NCBI RefSeq assembly: GCF_039523795.1
Contig: NZ_BAAAFZ010000007.1
Coordinates: 62,001-126,000 of the forward strand
Direction of reading: 5' to 3'
Length of the DNA stretch: 64,000 bases
Source of the DNA: Craurococcus roseus
GTDB taxonomy: Bacteria; Pseudomonadota; Alphaproteobacteria; Acetobacterales; Acetobacteraceae
Shown here: one piece after another, positions 53,515 to 62,423 of the stretch
How the letters are laid out: each line of letters opens with the position of its first letter
How positions within the stretch are numbered: the stretch's first letter is position 1
Notes under the pieces: model-generated
Databases searched by the model: none
Told to the model about the DNA's origin: nothing
Seen by the model: the letters and a program-made list of their open reading frames with translations, nothing else
Position numbers and translations under genes: made by a program

Positions 53515-55512
53515 TCAACCCACCGGCCCACCGCCGCGCCGGGTGATGGCGACAACGCTCGGGCGCGGTGGTCGATCCGGCAGGAAATCGGGCCAGCGGG
53601 TGGAGGGCCGGTCGAAGCTGCTGTCCGGGTCCTCGCCCGGGTGCTGGATGGCGAGGAACAGGGTCGTGTCGTCCGGCGTGAAGCGCGGGCCGCAGACCTC
53701 CGCGCCGGTTGGGGCCTGGTAGAAGAGGCGCGTCAGCGCCCTGCCCCGCCCGGCCGTGTCGGCGGCGTAGAGCCCGTCCACCAGGCCCGCGGCGTCGTCG
53801 GCGCCGTCGGTGGCGATCCAGATGCGGCCGCGGCTGTCGAAGGCGCAGTTGTCCGGGCAGGACAGCCAGCCGACGTCGGAGGTGGCGCGGTGGTACTGCG
53901 CGCCGGGGTCCACGCCGGGCTTGCCGCCGGCGATGAAGATGTTCCAACGCGCTTCCGGCGCGGCGTGGTCGGGCGCGCCCGCGGCGGCGGGCGGCGGGAC
54001 GATCTCCAGCACGTGGCCGTGGACGTTGCGCGGGCGCGGGTTGGCAGCGTTCACCTGCGCTTCGGTGCGCAGGACGTTGTTGGTCAGCATGACGTAGACG
54101 CGGCCGTTGACGGGGTTGGTTTCCACGTCCTCGGGCCGGTCCATAGGCGTGGCGCCGAGCAGGTCGGCGGCGCGGCGCGTTTCCACCAGCACGTCGCCCT
54201 GGCCGGTGAAGCCGTTGGCGGCGGTGAGCGGGCCTTCCCCGTGGACCAGCGGCAGCCAGCGCACGGTGCCGTCCGCCTCGAAGCGCGCGACGGAGAGCGT
54301 GCCCTCGTCCAGCAGGTCGCGGTTGGCCGCGGGGTCGTCCGGGTTCCACGGGCGGGCGGTGACGAAGCGGTAGACGTACTCGAAGCGCTCGTCGTCGCCG
54401 CTGTAGAACACCACGCGCCCGTCGGGGGCGAGGGCGTGGGTGCAGCCCTCGTGCTTGAAGCGGCCGAGCGCGGTGCGCTTCACCGGGACGCTGCCGGGGT
54501 CGTAGGGGTCGAATTCCACCACCCAGCCGAAGCGGTTGGGCTCGTTCGGCTCGCGGTCGAGGTCGAAGCGCGGCTCGAAGCGGCCCCAGGTGTAGACCCC
54601 GGCCTTGGTGATGGCGTAGCGCTTGTAGGCGTCGCGCTGTTCGCCCGCCTCCGCCGCCTCGCCCGAGAAGTAGAAGTTGAAGTTCTCCTCCGCCGTCAGC
54701 ACCGTGCCCCAGGGCGTGTTGCCGCCGGCGCAGTTGTTGAGGGTGCCGAGCACGCGCCTCCCTTCCGGGTCGGCGGAGGTGCGGAGCCGCGGGTGGCCGG
54801 CGGCGGGGCCGCTGACCCGCATGGGCGTCCCGGCGGTGATGCGGCGGTTGAAGCGGCTTTCGCGCACCGGCGCCCACCGCCCGTCCCCGCCGCGCTTCAC
54901 CTCCACGACGCTGGCGCCGTGCGCCATCATCTCGGTGCGCGCCTGCGCCTCGTCCACGCGGCGCCGCGACTCCAGGAGGCCGGCGCCGAGGCCGGGGAAC
55001 ATCAATTGCGTGCTGGCGTACTCGTGGTTCACCACCAGGACGCCGTGGCCGCTGTTCCGGCTGCCGCGGGGCAGCGGGAAGAAGTCCAGGTAGTCGCAGT
55101 TGTAGCCGAATTGCCGCGCCTGGGCCTCGGCGCTCTGGCGCAGCGGGTCGAACTCCGGCGCGTCCGGCAGGATCGGGTCGCCCCAACGCAGGACCGTCTG
55201 GATCTCGTGGCCCTCGGCCACCGCGTCGCCTTCCGCGCTCTGGTGGCGCAGTTCCGGGAAGCGGAGGGAGGAGATGCCGGCGCCGGGCGTGTTGCCGCTG
55301 CTGTGCGCCGCCGGTTGCGCCGCCACCGCCGCCGTGGAGGACAGGAGGCGCTCGGCCAGCCCGGCCGCGGCACCGGCGCCGAGGAGGCCACGCAGCGCCG
55401 CCCGGCGGTCTAGGCGCCGCGCGATCACCTCGCCTATGGGGCGGCGCGGGTCGGGGTTGCTCCCGATGTCCTCGATCTCGACCGGCTCGCCGGGCGCGGC
55501 CCCCTGCGTCAT
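53515..55512 (-). CDS. phoX: PhoX-type alkaline phosphatase (DUF839)
   Basis: A 665-residue protein with a Tat signal (RRLDRRAALRGLLGAGA) that exports it folded. DUF839/PhoX motifs include FGYNCDYLDFFPLPRG, VLVVNHEYAS, TLNNCAGGNTPWGT (calcium/iron site region), TAEENFNFYF, GRFKHEGCTHAL and WLSCPDNCAFDSRG. PhoX enzymes use Fe3+/Ca2+ to release phosphate from organic esters in the periplasm. No pho box was recognised upstream. It is transcribed toward the NUDIX gene, 124 bases away. Confidence 0.93.
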   Translation of the reverse strand: MTQGAAPGEPVEIEDIGSNPDPRRPIGEVIARRLDRRAALRGLLGAGAAAGLAERLLSSTAAVAAQPAAHSSGNTPGAGISSLRFPELRHQSAEGDAVAEGHEIQTVLRWGDPILPDAPEFDPLRQSAEAQARQFGYNCDYLDFFPLPRGSRNSGHGVLVVNHEYASTQLMFPGLGAGLLESRRRVDEAQARTEMMAHGASVVEVKRGGDGRWAPVRESRFNRRITAGTPMRVSGPAAGHPRLRTSADPEGRRVLGTLNNCAGGNTPWGTVLTAEENFNFYFSGEAAEAGEQRDAYKRYAITKAGVYTWGRFEPRFDLDREPNEPNRFGWVVEFDPYDPGSVPVKRTALGRFKHEGCTHALAPDGRVVFYSGDDERFEYVYRFVTARPWNPDDPAANRDLLDEGTLSVARFEADGTVRWLPLVHGEGPLTAANGFTGQGDVLVETRRAADLLGATPMDRPEDVETNPVNGRVYVMLTNNVLRTEAQVNAANPRPRNVHGHVLEIVPPPAAAGAPDHAAPEARWNIFIAGGKPGVDPGAQYHRATSDVGWLSCPDNCAFDSRGRIWIATDGADDAAGLVDGLYAADTAGRGRALTRLFYQAPTGAEVCGPRFTPDDTTLFLAIQHPGEDPDSSFDRPSTRWPDFLPDRPPRPSVVAITRRGGGPVG

Positions 55513-55682
55513 CGCTTCGATCTCCGGCCGCCGGCGCTTCGGTGCCGGAGCGGCGCCGGACGGTTCCGCAATCTAGTGTGCGCCAGCGCACGGCGCGAGG
55601 CTCGCCACGGAAGTATCACGCGCCTTGGAAGGCGCGCGCCGGCCAGCGCGGTCGCGGCCGCGCCGGCACGGGAGGGGCGGCG

Positions 55683-55949
55683 ATGGCGGTCACGGGCGAC
55701 GCGGTGACGGGGCGGCCGACGGCGCTGCCCACCCGGAAGGTGGCGGCCGGCGGCGCCGCCGGGACGATGGCCACCATGGTGATCTGGCTCTACGACACCT
55801 GCGGCCTCCCCGGCGCGCCCATCGCGCCCGAGGTCGCCGCCACCCTGGCCACGGTGGCGACCTTCGCGGCGTCCTACGCGACGCCGCCGGCGCCTATCGA
55901 GACGGTTCTGCCGGACGAGGACGAACTCCCGCTACAGCATTTCGGCTGA
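55683..55949 (+). CDS. Small holin-like membrane protein
   Basis: An 88-residue protein starting MAVTGDAVTGRP with two hydrophobic segments (AAGGAAGTMATMVIWLYDTC and APEVAATLATVATFAASYAT) separated by a short GLPGAPI turn and an acidic tail (DEDELPLQHFG). The layout and the PPEVAA-type second helix resemble small phage holins. No endolysin or phage gene adjoins it. Function is unproven. GGAGGG lies upstream of the ATG at 55683. Confidence 0.55.
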   Translation: MAVTGDAVTGRPTALPTRKVAAGGAAGTMATMVIWLYDTCGLPGAPIAPEVAATLATVATFAASYATPPAPIETVLPDEDELPLQHFG

Positions 55950-56139
55950 CTCGCCGGCCGCGAGGCGGGTGCCGGTTCGGCGCGTCGGGCCGCCTGGGCC
56001 TTGCTCGCCGAGGCCGCACGCGCGCCTTGCCCCCGCGGCATCCGGCCGGCCTGCCCGGCGGCGTAGCGGTCCGGTCGCCGGCCCGCGGCGGGCCTTCGCC
56101 GTTCGTGCGCCGGTGCCGAGTCAGGCCTTGTCCATGGGT

Positions 56140-56535
56140 TCAGCCCCGGTACTGCTCGTCCGTGACGTGCTCCATCCAAGTGACGGCCTTCCCGTCGAGC
56201 CTCTCCTGGATGGCGATGTGGGTCATGGCCGTGTCCGGCGCGGCCCCGTGCCAGTGCTTCTCGCCGGGCGGGAACCAGACCACGTCGCCCGGCCGGATCT
56301 CCTCGACCGGCCCGCCCTCGCGCCGCGCCCGTCCGAGGCCGGACGTCACGATCAGGGTCTGGCCGAGCGGGTGGGTGTGCCACGCGGTGCGGGCACCGGG
56401 CTCGAAGGTGACGTGGGCGCCGGCGGCTCGCCCCGGGTCGGCCGCCTCGAACAGCGGATCGACGCGCACGGCGCCGGTGAAGTACTCCGCGGGCCCCTTG
56501 CCGGACGGGCGCGACCCGGCTCGCTTGATCTCCAT
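56140..56535 (-). CDS. Cupin, similar to bacterial Mn-dependent hydroxynitrile lyase
   Basis: A 131-residue single-domain cupin. The start MEIKRAGSRPSGKGPAEYFT, the metal motif AWHTHPLGQTLIV (HxHxxxQ) and the last ligand in KHWHGAA match, from memory, the Granulicella-type cupin hydroxynitrile lyases, which use Mn/Fe to add or release cyanide from aldehydes. Many close relatives are annotated only as cupin or carboxymuconolactone decarboxylase-like. The second of two adjacent ATGs (56535) sits eight bases from GGGGAG. The natural substrate is unknown. Confidence 0.85.
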   Translation of the reverse strand: MEIKRAGSRPSGKGPAEYFTGAVRVDPLFEAADPGRAAGAHVTFEPGARTAWHTHPLGQTLIVTSGLGRARREGGPVEEIRPGDVVWFPPGEKHWHGAAPDTAMTHIAIQERLDGKAVTWMEHVTDEQYRG

Positions 56536-57497
56536 CACTTCTCCCCTTCGCTTGTCCGAAACCCAGGTTGCGGCCGCGAGCGCCGGTCCGGCGACCAGGG
56601 CCCGTCGGCGCCTGAGCCATTCGAGTGCGTCGACAAAGCGCAGGACGCGACGGGAGGGGCGCCGTCTTCCCGCGGCGCTTATCGACGGCGCGCCTGTCCT
56701 TCAGCCGCGTCCGCAGCCGCTCCACCGCGCCGGGGCTCCAGACGCGCTCACGGAAAGCGTCCCGTACGCGCCAGTTCCTTCCAGAGCACGGCCGCGATGG
56801 TAACGTTCACCGTCGCGTCCTCGATGTCGCGGAACACCGTGTCGCAACCCTGGAAGGGCGGCAGCGTGTCGACGCCGCGCAGGATCACCCGCCCGTTCGC
56901 CTCCAGGCGCGCTTGCGCCACGATGAAGCCGCCAAAGAGAACCAGCCAGCCCGGACTGCGCTCCAAGCCGAAGACCGCCTGCCGCCATGAGACTCGCGGA
57001 AAGCGGCGGTTCGCCGTCCCTGCCCCATTAGTGCAGCCTCCCACTTGGCCGCCGACACCGCGGTCCGCTCCTAGGTGGGACGACGCGCCCGGTTGCCGAG
57101 GCGGAGGCGCGGCCGGTCTGCTGCTCCGGTAGGAGACAACGCGTGGGCGCACCGATGGATGCCGCATCGTACAAAAATCGTGCATGCCGGCCGTTCGGGT
57201 ACTGCCGCATCCGTTGCCAGGCGTTGCCGGCAGCCCAGGAGGTGGCAAACCCTGGCCCGCGGCGCCGGCCGGGGGTGCCGCCGGCCCGGGCGCCGGGCAG
57301 GAACACCTTGCCGGAGTCGGGCGCGCGGGCGTTTCGCATCGCCTTCGCCCTTCGCCGAACGCCTGCTCGTGCTGGCCGGGGCGCGCGCCCCCCGCCCACC
57401 GGATCGCAGGCGGATCGCACCGCAACCCGCCGGGGTCGCGCGCCGTTCGGCGGGCACGGCGGCGGCGGGCGCCGCCGGCACCAGGGGGAGATGCGGT
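56536..57497. other. Gene-poor 960-bp region
   Basis: No gene can be supported with confidence. On the minus strand a frame ending at 56748 gives a plausible C-terminal piece (WLVLFGGFIVAQARLEANG; FRDIEDATVNVTIAAVLWK), but the only ATG (57185) adds 65 residues of noncoding character. It may be a small gene with an alternative start or a remnant. The rest is GC-rich DNA with no tRNA, clear repeat or promoter recognised. Confidence 0.4.
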
Positions 57498-58043
57498 ATG
57501 GACGAAGTCACCAAGCTGATGGTGGAGCAGTTGCGCGACGCCTACAGCGCCGAGAAGCAGGGGCTGCGGGCGATGCCGCGCGTGGCCAAGAAGGCCACCT
57601 CGCAAGCGTTGAAGGAAGCGTTCCAGATGCACGCCGAGCAGACCGAGCACCAGGTCGAGCGGCTGGAGCAGGCGCTGGAGAAGCTGGGCGCGCGGCCGGG
57701 GCGCAAGGTCTGCGAAGGGATGCGCGGCCTCATCGAGGAGGCGCAATCCGAGCTGGAGGACCACGACAAGGGGCCGATCCTGGACGCGGTGATCGTCGGC
57801 GCCCAGCAGCGCATGGAGCACTACGAGATCGCCGCCTACGGCACCATCGCCGCGCTGGCCAAGGCCGCGGGGCAGCAGGAGATCGCCGACCTGATGGCGC
57901 AGACGCTGCAAGAGGAGAAGCAGGCGGACGAGAAGCTCACTCAACTCGCCGAAAGCGAACTGAACCCGGCGGCGATCCAGAGCGGAGCCCAGGGGGCCGA
58001 GGCGGCGGGCGGCAAGGGCGGCGGGAAGCGCTCCTCCGGCTGA
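57498..58043 (+). CDS. DUF892 (YciE/YciF-like) ferritin-fold protein
   Basis: A 181-residue four-helix protein. Family pattern: LMVEQLRDAYSAEKQGLRAM, MHAEQTEHQVERLEQAL, AYGTIAALAKAAGQ and LMAQTLQEEKQADEKLTQLAE. Glu and His residues in the helices can form a di-metal site. Members are stress-induced and often sit beside catalases. AGGGGGAG precedes the ATG. The broken manganese catalase gene follows 107 bases downstream, suggesting an oxidative-stress pair. Confidence 0.92.
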   Translation: MDEVTKLMVEQLRDAYSAEKQGLRAMPRVAKKATSQALKEAFQMHAEQTEHQVERLEQALEKLGARPGRKVCEGMRGLIEEAQSELEDHDKGPILDAVIVGAQQRMEHYEIAAYGTIAALAKAAGQQEIADLMAQTLQEEKQADEKLTQLAESELNPAAIQSGAQGAEAAGGKGGGKRSSG

Positions 58044-58150
58044 GCCGGCGCTTCGCTGCCGCGTGCGGAAAGGTCGGCGTCGTTGCTTCAGCGGCGCCGA
58101 ACCGCCCTCCTCCGCACGGGTTCTGGCCGCGTCCGGACAGCGGAGGTTCC

Positions 58151-59032
58151 ATGTTCTACAGCGACGGCAAGCTGTAGTACCCGGTGCGGGTCGAGCGCCC
58201 CAACCCCGGCTTCGCGCGCGCGTCTCAGCAGGCTATCGGCGGCGTGGAGGGCGAGATCCGCGTCATGATGCAGCACATGTTCCAGGCCTGGGGCAGCCGC
58301 GGGCCGAAGAAGTACCGCGACATGCTGCTCAACACCGGCACGGAGGAGATCGGCCACATCGAGATGCTCTCCACCGCGGTGGCGCTGAACCTCGAAGGCG
58401 CGCCGCTCTCCTTCCAGGAGCAGGTGTCGAACGACCCCGTGGCGGGCGCGGCGCTCAACGGCGTGAACATGCGCCACATCCTCCCGGCCGGCCTCGCCGC
58501 GACGCCGGAGAACTGCAACGGCGTGCCTTTCAACGCGAGCCACGTCTACGCCAGCGGCAACATCGCGGGCGACATGTACGCCAACGTCGCGGCGGAGGCG
58601 ACCGGCCGCGTGCTGGCGACGCGGCTTTACAACATGACGGACGACCCGGGCATGAAGGACATGCTGGCCTTCCTGATCGCCCGCGACACCATGCACCAGC
58701 AGCAGCGGCTGGCAGTGATCGAGGAACTGGGCGGGTACGAGAAGCAGCTGCCGATCCCGAACTCCTTCCCGCAGGGCGAGGAGCGCCGGAAGTTCTTCTA
58801 CGCCTTCTTCGTGCACGACACGGCGAAGGAGGTGCCGGAGGGACGCAGGACGCAGGGGCAGTCGCTCGACGGCAAGGGCCAGTTCAAGCCCATGAGCTCC
58901 GAGCCGCTGGGCGAGGAGCCGACCTTGCAGAAGCCGCGCCCGGACAGCGGCGCGCAAACGGACCAGATGGGAATGGGCTCGTCCATCGCCGCGGCGGCCA
59001 CCAAGCTGGTGGGCGGCGGCAGCATGGCTTGA
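58151..59032 (+). pseudogene. Manganese catalase with an in-frame amber codon at position 9
   Basis: The gene starts ATG at 58151 with GGAGG four bases upstream and reads MFYSDGKL, then TAG (58175-58177), then YPVRVERPNPGFA in the same frame. Intact family members have Gln (CAG) at this place, so a single C-to-T change made the stop. The rest is complete: metal ligands in GGVEGEIRVMMQ, TEEIGHIEM and TMHQQQRLAV. Reinitiation at GTG 58184 lacks a ribosome binding site and would remove only 11 residues. It is either a recent null allele, a sequencing error, or suppressed. Confidence 0.85.
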
Positions 59033-59138
59033 CACCGGGCGGGGCGTTCTGGATCATTCCCTCTGAGGGGCAGTCCGCGATCGCCCCGTGAGGCCCCGGC
59101 CCAAGCATCGCGTCCGCGCTTCTTGCGAGTGGACGCCC

Positions 59139-59966
59139 ATGCCCTCTTTCAACGAGATCACCGTCGCGCAGCTCGGCCGCTTGATCGGCCTGCCCGACGC
59201 CCTGGCCGTCATCGACGTCCGCACGGACGAGGACGCCGCGGCGGACCCGCGCCTCGTTCCCGGGTCGGTGCGCCGCGACTGGCGGCGGACCGGCGAGTGG
59301 GCGCACGGGTTCGCCGGCCGCCGCGTCGTTGTCCTGTGCCAGCGCGGGCTCAAGCTGAGCCAGGGCGCCGCCGCCTGGGCGCGGCACGAGGGGGTGGAAG
59401 CGGAAACCCTGGAGGGCGGCTTCGAGGCCTGGAAGGCCGCCGGGGCGCCGTTGCTGCGCGCCGATCGCCTGCCGCCCCGCGACCCGGCCGGCCGCACGGT
59501 CTGGGTCACGCGGCACCGCCCGAAGGTGGACCGCATCGCCTGCCCTTGGCTGATCCGGCGCTTCGTGGACCCCGGCGCCGTGTTCCTGTTCGTCGCGCCG
59601 TCCGAGGTTTCCGCGGTGGCCGAGCGGTTCGGCGCGACGCCCTTCGACGTCGAGGGCGTGGAGTGGAGCCACCGCGGCGAGCTTTGCACCTTCGACGTGA
59701 TGCTCCGCGAATGGGGGCTGGAAACGGAGGCGCTGTCCCGCTTGGCGGGCGTCGTGCGCGGCGCCGACACGGCGCGGTTCGATTTGGCGCCGCAATCGGC
59801 CGGGCTGCTCGCGGTGTCGCTCGGCCTGTCGCGGATGCACAAGGACGACTTGGCGCAACTCGACGCGGGCTTGGCGGTTTACGACGCCTTGTACCGCTGG
59901 TGCCGAGACGCGGTGGACGAAGCGCACAACTGGCCGACGCCCGCCAAGGGCGCCGTCGCCTCGTGA
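59139..59966 (+). CDS. Rhodanese domain fused to a ChrB-type chromate resistance domain
   Basis: A 275-residue protein. Residues about 5-105 are a rhodanese (VIDVRTDEDAAADPRLVPGS; catalytic Cys in VVVLCQRGLKLS). Residues about 125-265 are the ChrB C-terminal domain (VTRHRPKVDRIACPWLIRRF, LCTFDVMLREW, HKDDLAQLDAGLAVYDALY). Such fusions accompany ChrA and are thought to sense or reduce chromate, or to handle sulphur oxyanions. Its TGA overlaps the chrA GTG (GTGA), so the two are translationally coupled. Confidence 0.9.
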   Translation: MPSFNEITVAQLGRLIGLPDALAVIDVRTDEDAAADPRLVPGSVRRDWRRTGEWAHGFAGRRVVVLCQRGLKLSQGAAAWARHEGVEAETLEGGFEAWKAAGAPLLRADRLPPRDPAGRTVWVTRHRPKVDRIACPWLIRRFVDPGAVFLFVAPSEVSAVAERFGATPFDVEGVEWSHRGELCTFDVMLREWGLETEALSRLAGVVRGADTARFDLAPQSAGLLAVSLGLSRMHKDDLAQLDAGLAVYDALYRWCRDAVDEAHNWPTPAKGAVAS

Positions 59967-61354
59967 ACGTCGAGCCGCCGCGGGCCTTCCCGAGCTTCGC
60001 CGATGCGGTCCGCGTGTGGTTCCGCATCGGCTGCCTGTCGTTCGGCGGGCCGGCGGGGCAGATCGCGCTGATGCACCGGGAGGTGGTGGACGAGCGCCGT
60101 TGGGTGTCCGACGCGCGCTTCCTGCACGCGCTGAACTTCTGCACGCTCCTGCCGGGGCCGGAGGCTCAGCAGCTCGCCACCTATCTCGGCTGGTTGATGC
60201 ACGGGGTGCGCGGGGGACTGGCGGCGGGGCTGCTGTTCGTCCTGCCGGGCGCGCTGGTGATGCTGGCCTTGTCGGCGCTGTTCGTCGCCTTCGGCGCCGT
60301 GCCGTTGGTGGCGGCGCTGTTTTTCGGGCTCCAATGCGCCGTGCTGGTGCTGGTGGTCGAGGCGCTGCTGCGGGTGGCGAAGCGGGCGCTGCACGGCGGC
60401 GTGCCTTGGGCGGCGGCGGGGGCGGCCTTCGCGGCGCTGTTCCTGTTCGGCCTGCCCTTCCCGCTGGTGGTGCTGGCGACGGCGGCGGTCGGCGCGCTGC
60501 TGCCCGGGCGGTNNNNNNNNNNNNNNNNNNNNNNNNNNNNNNNNNNNNNNNNNNNNNNNNNNNNGCCGCCGCCGGCGCACGGGAGCGCGAAGGACGGGCC
60601 GCCGGCGCTGCTGGACGCGCTGCTCGCGCGGGAGCCGGGGCGCATCGCGCGGCTGGCGGGGGCGGCGCGGCGGGCCGGCTTCGCGGCGCTGGCGCTTTGG
60701 CTGCTGCCGGTGCTGGCGCTGCTGCCGGTGGGCGGCGTGTTCGCCGACGTGGCGTGGTTCTTTTCCAAGATGGCGGTCTTCACCTTCGGGGGCGCCTACG
60801 CCGTGCTCGCCTACGTCGCGCAGGAAGCGGTGGAGGGCTACCGCTGGCTCTCCGCGGAGCAGATGCTGACAGGGCTGGGGCTGGCCGAGACCACGCCGGG
60901 GCCGCTGATCCTGGTGTTGCAATTCGTGGGCTTCCTCGCCGGGCACCAAGCGGCGGGCGCCGGCTTCTGGGGCGGCGCGGCGGGCGCCCTGCTGACGCTC
61001 TGGGTGACATTCGCGCCGTGCTTCGCGTGGATCTTCCTCGGCGCGCCCTTCGTGGAGCGGCTGCACGACCAACCGCGGCTCAAGGGCGCGCTGGCGGGGG
61101 TGACCGCGGCGGTGGTGGGCGTCATCGCCAACCTCGCGCTTTGGTTCGGGCTGCGGGTGCTGTTCGGCGCGCTGCGGGAGGTGCGGGCCGGGCCGCTGGC
61201 GGTGGACGTGCCGGTGGCGTCAAGCCTCGACCCGACGGCGGTGTTCCTGGCGGCGCTGGCGGCGTTTTGCCTGTTCCGCTTGCGCTTGGGCGTGGTGGCG
61301 ACCTTGGCCGTCGCGGCGGTGGCGGGCTTGGGGGTGAAGCTGGCGACGGGCTGA
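59963..61354 (+). CDS. chrA: Chromate efflux transporter ChrA (long form)
   Basis: A membrane protein of about 463 residues with two homologous CHR halves. The first holds FRIGCLSFGGPAGQIALMHR and the LLPGPEAQQLATYLGWL motif. The second holds FSKMAVFTFGGAYAVLAY and LGLAETTPGPLILVLQF. It exports chromate, driven by the membrane potential. A 52-N gap falls in the central linker between the halves; both flanks stay in frame across it. The GTG start overlaps the preceding stop. Confidence 0.93.
   Translation: MNVEPPRAFPSFADAVRVWFRIGCLSFGGPAGQIALMHREVVDERRWVSDARFLHALNFCTLLPGPEAQQLATYLGWLMHGVRGGLAAGLLFVLPGALVMLALSALFVAFGAVPLVAALFFGLQCAVLVLVVEALLRVAKRALHGGVPWAAAGAAFAALFLFGLPFPLVVLATAAVGALLPGRXXXXXXXXXXXXXXXXXXPPPAHGSAKDGPPALLDALLAREPGRIARLAGAARRAGFAALALWLLPVLALLPVGGVFADVAWFFSKMAVFTFGGAYAVLAYVAQEAVEGYRWLSAEQMLTGLGLAETTPGPLILVLQFVGFLAGHQAAGAGFWGGAAGALLTLWVTFAPCFAWIFLGAPFVERLHDQPRLKGALAGVTAAVVGVIANLALWFGLRVLFGALREVRAGPLAVDVPVASSLDPTAVFLAALAAFCLFRLRLGVVATLAVAAVAGLGVKLATG
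60513..60564. other. Assembly gap (52 N) inside chrA
   Basis: Fifty-two unknown bases lie in the linker between the two CHR domains, in a very GC-rich, repetitive stretch (GGCGGCGG, CCGCCGCC). With the flanking partial codons the frame is kept (18 codons), so the length is probably a real estimate. Confidence 1.
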
Positions 61355-61470
61355 CCGCGCCCGGCGCCGGTGCGCGGCGGGCGCATGGCGGGCATGCCCC
61401 GTTCGGCGGTTGGCGGCGCGCCGCGGTGGCGGCGACCATGCCGGACCGAGCCGAAAGGGAGACGCCCGCG

Positions 61471-62361
61471 ATGCCGGCCTACCGTTTCGTGACCGTGGAC
61501 GTGTTCACCGACCGCCGATTCGGCGGCAACCCGCTCGCCGTGTTCCCGGACGCGCGCGGGCTCTCGGGCGCCGACATGCAGGCGCTGGCGGCGGAGTTCA
61601 ACCTGAGCGAGACCACCTTCGTCCTTCCTCCGGAAGATCCGGCCAATACGGCGCGCGTGCGGATTTTCGTTCCCAAGGCGGAAATCCCCTTCGCCGGCCA
61701 CCCCAACGTGGGCACGGGTTGGGTGCTGGCGCGGGAAGGGCGCGACCGCGACGGCGTGCTGCGGTTCGAGGAGAAGGCGGGCTTGGTGGAGGTGCGCGTG
61801 GAACGGGACGCGGCGGGCGGGCCGACGGGTGCCACCATCGCCGCGCCGCAGCCGCTCTCGCTCGGCCCGGAGATGCCGGCGGAAACTGTGGCCGGACTGG
61901 CCGGCATCGCGGCCGGCGATTTGGTGACGGCCGCGCACCGTCCGGTATGGGCCTCCGTCGGCAACCCGTTCTTCATCGCGGAGGTGACAGGGGAAGCGTT
62001 GACGCGGGCGGCGCCCGACCTCGGCGCGTTCCGCCGCGCCGCCACGGAACGGCCGGAGCAAGAGGGGCGGATCGCGCTGCACCTCTACGCGCGGGGGGGC
62101 GGCGGGCGCGTCCGCGCGCGGATGTTCGCGCCCCTCGCCGGCATCGTCGAGGACCCGGCGACCGGCAGCGCGAACGTGGCGCTCGGGGCGCTGCTGTTGT
62201 CGCTCTCGGGCGAGGAGGAAGCGCGCTACGAGGTCGCGCAGGGCGTGGAGATGGGCCGGCCGAGCCTGCTCCGCGTGGCGGCGCGGCGCGGACCCGACGG
62301 CATCCGCGCCACGGTGGGCGGCGGCTGCGTGCCGGTGCTGCGGGGGGAAGCGGAGGTCTAG
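61471..62361 (+). CDS. PhzF-family isomerase-like protein
   Basis: A 296-residue protein of the diaminopimelate-epimerase-like PhzF fold. It has TVDVFTDRRFGGNPLAVFP, the catalytic Glu in EFNLSETTFVL, IFVPKAEIPFAGHPNVGTGW and the DPATGSANVALGALL loop. PhzF of phenazine synthesis isomerises dihydrohydroxyanthranilate; most genomic members, including this one outside any phz cluster, have no known substrate. GGGAG precedes the ATG at 61471. Confidence 0.92.
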   Translation: MPAYRFVTVDVFTDRRFGGNPLAVFPDARGLSGADMQALAAEFNLSETTFVLPPEDPANTARVRIFVPKAEIPFAGHPNVGTGWVLAREGRDRDGVLRFEEKAGLVEVRVERDAAGGPTGATIAAPQPLSLGPEMPAETVAGLAGIAAGDLVTAAHRPVWASVGNPFFIAEVTGEALTRAAPDLGAFRRAATERPEQEGRIALHLYARGGGGRVRARMFAPLAGIVEDPATGSANVALGALLLSLSGEEEARYEVAQGVEMGRPSLLRVAARRGPDGIRATVGGGCVPVLRGEAEV

Positions 62362-62423
62362 GGCGGGGTTTGCGCGCGCGCGCCCACACGGGTGTACGCT
62401 TCGGAGGACGGGAGGACACCGCC

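Noticed and set aside
59054..59842. A minus-strand frame that begins with MCIRDR, a string often seen in artefactual metagenome proteins
   Set aside because: Here it is simply the reverse complement of the ChrB segment SLGLSRMHKDD, so it is natural coding sequence and not adapter contamination.
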